From: Larix sibirica
Taxonomy: Eukaryota > Streptophyta > Pinopsida > Pinales > Pinaceae
Assembly: GCA_004151065.3 (NCBI GenBank)
Contig: NWUY0300013641.1
Location: forward strand, 124,792-146,225
DNA: 21,434 nucleotides
Reading direction: 5' to 3'
Made by a program: the position numbers and the translations under genes. A model generated the notes under the pieces. The model searched no databases. It was not told the DNA's origin and saw only the letters and a program-made list of their open reading frames with translations. Below are positions 19,058 through 21,434 of the stretch, piece after piece. Numbering within the stretch: position 1 is the stretch's first letter; each line of letters begins with the position of its first letter.

Positions 19058-19233
19058 CTTCAGTGTTGTATACCACCTTAGAACCAGTGTTACAGTTGAC
19101 TCCTTGAAGCTCCCTACCATGAGTGCTCTCATATGGTTGGGTTTCTCTGGTCCTTTGCTTCCTATGTAGCTTTGAAATTTTGTCAAACGGTGGGAAAATT
19201 TCATTCTTTTGTGTGTCTGATAACCATGCCTCC
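19058..19233 (-). other. Exon-like open segment, unidentified
   Basis: On the minus strand, 19233 to 19058 is open and has higher GC and a more protein-like composition than its surroundings: EAWLSDTQKNEIFPPFDKIS, then LHRKQRTRETQPYESTHG and ELQGVNCNTGSKVVYNTEG. It is preceded by an AG (acceptor-like, CAATAG) and followed by GAAG|GTTGGT (donor-like). That is the layout of an internal exon of 176 nt, but the upstream polypyrimidine tract is poor and I do not recognise the protein. It could be an exon of an unknown gene, a captured gene fragment, or a transposon relic. Confidence 0.22.
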
Positions 19234-19611
19234 CTATTGCGCAAGTGTCCATGTAATGTCTTTGTTATCTTCTAATTTAACATTTTAGTGGATTAAGAAT
19301 TAAAATTCAGCTAGAATATCCCTTTTTGAAAAAATAAAATAAAATTCAACACGATTCATTCAATTTTTTTGGATCGCATTGCACACTTCAATGCTCCTTG
19401 AAAATGTATAGGGTACACCACGTGCAGGGAGAACAAACCTTATTATCATATACCGCATTGTTTGACTAGCGTGCTCAATATTAATTGATGCACCACTAGG
19501 AATAGGAACAATTTATTTTCACCTCATAGTCTGGTGGGTGTTAATAATACATATGCACCATTTACGGTGTGAAATTGTTATTTAATGGATCGGGTGTAAT
19601 GTGTACTTAGT

Positions 19612-20033
19612 GCACCATCACAAAGATGTGCTTATTGTAAACAAGTGCAGTGAAATCCCTTTACAAAAAAATTCACCACATATTTCATAATATTGTCACA
19701 TATACTCGTGTCGATACTAGTGCATTTTATCAAAATGTGTGCACCTTTGATGGTACTGACACCTATCGGTAAATCACCAATGCTTCCTACTATGGGACAC
19801 ATTGAAATTAGCACGCCATTTTTATGGTGCACTTATTGTGAACACATGCAATGAACTTCCATTCCAAAAAAAATCACCACATATTCCTTAATATTTTCAC
19901 ACATAGTTGTGCTGATATTGGTGTGTTATATGAAAATGTGGACATCGTAAACAATGTGGACATGTATTGATAAATAACCGGTTCTCCCTATGATGAAACA
20001 CATTGAAATTAGCACACCATCACGATAGTGTGC
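19612..20033. repeat. ~200-bp tandem repeat with inverted-repeat boundaries
   Basis: Two full units (about 19628-19826 and 19827-20027) and the start of a third align: (A)CTTATTGT.AACA, TTCCA/CCCTTTACAAAAAA, CACCACATATT, ATATT.TCACA.AT, and CATTGAAATTAGCAC. They are roughly 70% identical by eye. Each boundary is a short inverted repeat: GCAC/GTGC around 19612-19631, GCAC(G)CCAT/ATGGTGC at 19811-19830, and GCACAC/GTGTGC at 20012-20033, spaced 199 and 201 bp. GTGCA or TGCAC words are unusually frequent from 18640 to here. The array may be a short satellite or tandemly linked small palindromic elements. Confidence 0.8.
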
Positions 20034-20217
20034 TTCACTTATTATGTCCCTTACATAGAGTATTTTGTTCAGCGGCATTAGTTGGGGTGACTGTTCATCA
20101 ATAGAGTTTGGGGCCAAGGTTGTAACCTTTGTTTTGGAAAAATCAAGAATTTCTGAAATTGTTGGTGTGTTATTTTTTTGCATTCTGATTGGCGCCGTGC
20201 GTGGTGACGTGTGCCTC

Positions 20218-20238
20218 GGCTCCTGTGCCCTAGGAGCC
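20218..20238. repeat. 7-bp perfect hairpin in the GC-rich island
   Basis: GGCTCCT at 20218-20224 pairs with AGGAGCC at 20232-20238 across a 7-base loop. It is small, and no role can be assigned. Confidence 0.6.
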
Positions 20239-20485
20239 GGTGGCGCGATGGCATCATTTGTTTGCATGGTCTGGGTTGTCCTCTGTCTACGGTGTTCCAG
20301 TTCCACTTTTTGGTTTTCAGTTCGCTGTTGTTCAAGGCCGAGGATTTTCGTGCCATGGTTTTCTTGTGTCAGGGTTTTTCATTGTGGGTGAGGGTTTTGC
20401 AACTCGCTGGGTCATGCCTTTTCTGTCCGACCAACTGCATTAAAGTTTCGCTTTGGATTGGATATGGGGGCGTCGGGTGGGCCTC

Positions 20486-20535
20486 GCTTCTTTGTCTGCC
20501 GTTCCTATTCGCTTCTCTGTCTGTCGTTCCTATTT
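20486..20535. repeat. 25-bp tandem duplication
   Basis: GCTTCTTTGTCTGCCGTTCC at 20486 recurs at 20511 with three substitutions over the 25-bp unit. The copies abut. It is pyrimidine-rich. Confidence 0.9.
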
Positions 20536-20718
20536 GCGTCCTTCAGGGGTCTGTGTTAAATGCAGTTGTCTTTCCTAGCTGACGAGCGCCCTCTGTACAG
20601 GAATGGGTTTTCTCAGGTTTCATTCTGTAGATTTCGTGACAAATTCTTCAATGTCAGGGCATGGGCCATCCTCATTTATTTCGGTATGGCAAAGTGTCAT
20701 CCATGGTGGGCCGGTTGG

Positions 20719-20840
20719 TGGTTTTATCGCCTTGGTCTCTTCGTCTTTGTTTTCCATTTCAAGTTGTTTGGGTTGGTTCATGGTTTTAGCACCCTCGTCG
20801 CTTCAACTTTGTTTTCCATTTCACGTTGTTTCGTTTTGCA
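20719..20840. repeat. 62-bp tandem duplication
   Basis: Two adjacent units share GGTTTTA, a CCTYGTC-type stretch and then CTTTGTTTTCCATTTCA (starting 20745 and 20807, 62 bp apart), followed by (A/C)GTTGTTT. The first halves have diverged more than the second halves. Confidence 0.8.
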
Positions 20841-20960
20841 GTCTGTTCGACGGTGTTTTTGGAGCTCATTTTGCAAGTGCTGGTTGTTGGTGCAGTTGTT
20901 TTCGTCTGGGTTCGATTGCAGATCCTACTTTCTAGTCTCCCCTCTGCCACGTTTTTGGTC

Positions 20961-21434
20961 AAAGCGCAACTGATTGTCTTGTTCGATTTCATCATCCGGG
21001 TCATTGGACTTTTGCTTTTCAACTTACATCTGTTGTTTCCATTTTCCTATGTAAAAAACCTTGCAATTTCTTCCCTTTATGTTGAATTCATTTCAGAGTT
21101 GTGCAAATTTCAATAGCTTGCTTCTGGAATTTTGTTTTCTCGCTGTTGGAATCGTCTTCAATATATGCGATTTGTATGTATTGTTTTAGGGACATTTTCA
21201 TGTATAGGATTTAAGCAAAGGCTAATATTCCCATGGCACATCAAAAATCGTTTATAAACAAGTTTATATGGAACTAAGTAAACCAGAGTGGTGGATATGG
21301 ATGTCTGTCTATGTGCAATTTGGCTTCATAAATTTCCTTTTTCTGAAGATTTAGTAAAACCAGCTAGCTAGTTTAACATTTCTTTGACTTCTTGAAAAGA
21401 TTGCTCTGCCTTTAATTTTATCTTGGGATGTTGT
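20961..21434. other. Terminal stretch, no recognised genes
   Basis: The GC-rich island fades here into ordinary AT-rich DNA. The plus-strand ORF at 20826-21116 is L/F/S-rich and shows no domain. Nothing else is supported up to the window edge. Confidence 0.5.

Larger units (their letters stand above)
20185..20960. other. GC- and CpG-richer, pyrimidine-rich island
   Basis: Composition changes sharply here from AT-rich DNA to a segment with many CpG (for example GGCGCCGTGC, GGTGGCGCGATGG, GGGGGCGTCGGG), rich in T and G on the plus strand. Long overlapping plus-strand frames (up to 137 codons at 20560-20973) are open mainly because the strand has few stop-forming A residues. Their translations are rich in F, W, C and S and show no domain. 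It might be the leader of a gene or retroelement, or a recently arrived segment not yet depleted of CpG. I cannot name it. Confidence 0.4.

Noticed and set aside
20560-20973. Longest ORF of the window, 137 codons on the plus strand, with overlapping 108-123-codon ORFs
   Set aside because: The translation is dominated by F, W, C, S and R, with no domain. It spans a 62-bp non-coding-looking duplication, and two other frames are open over the same bases. The openness is explained by T/G-rich composition.

Overview
The window looks like nuclear DNA from a seed plant with a large, repeat-rich genome. A gymnosperm, probably a conifer, is my best guess but is not proven. The reasons are AT-rich intergenic DNA, a plant-type MATE transporter exon next to an intron that does not close within 1.9 kb, decayed Ty3/gypsy retrotransposons, a DUF4283/zinc-knuckle ORF1 remnant, and many small local duplications. 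I see no bacterial genes, operons, CRISPR array, rRNA or intact tRNA gene.

Layout. 1-1910: intron DNA of a minus-strand gene, with degenerate repeats and a tRNA-like SINE head near 911-970. 1911-2192: first coding exon of a MATE (DETOXIFICATION-type) efflux carrier on the minus strand, the only convincing host gene. 2193-2675: its 5' leader and upstream region, reshaped by a perfect 46-bp duplication and a diverged ~167-bp duplication. 2676-6170: AT-rich intergenic DNA with small tandem repeats and a weak SINE-like segment. 6175-7176: minus-strand ORF1/gag-like pseudogene (DUF4283 plus CCHC knuckle). 8128-8530: a ~97% identical 201-bp tandem duplication. 8923-11870: minus-strand chromovirus-type Ty3/gypsy remnant running RT, RNase H, integrase, chromodomain, polypurine tract and LTR. 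11940-14262: a second Ty3/gypsy remnant on the plus strand, head to head with the first, running protease, RT, RNase H and integrase. 15387-15600: a 39-bp-period minisatellite. 17160-18573: unidentified minus-strand relic. 18781-20033: degenerate ~110-bp repeats, an AT microsatellite, an exon-like island, and ~200-bp units whose boundaries carry GCAC...GTGC inverted repeats. 20185-20960: a GC- and CpG-richer, pyrimidine-rich island with two short tandem duplications.

The parts do not work together as a system. One transporter gene sits beside decaying mobile elements, all of whose coding regions carry stops or frameshifts. The best leads are the nested duplications upstream of the MATE start codon, the palindrome-bounded ~200-bp units, the polypurine-LTR-primer-site order of the minus element, and the unidentified exon-like island at 19058-19233. 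I did not find convincing evidence for a new biological system.
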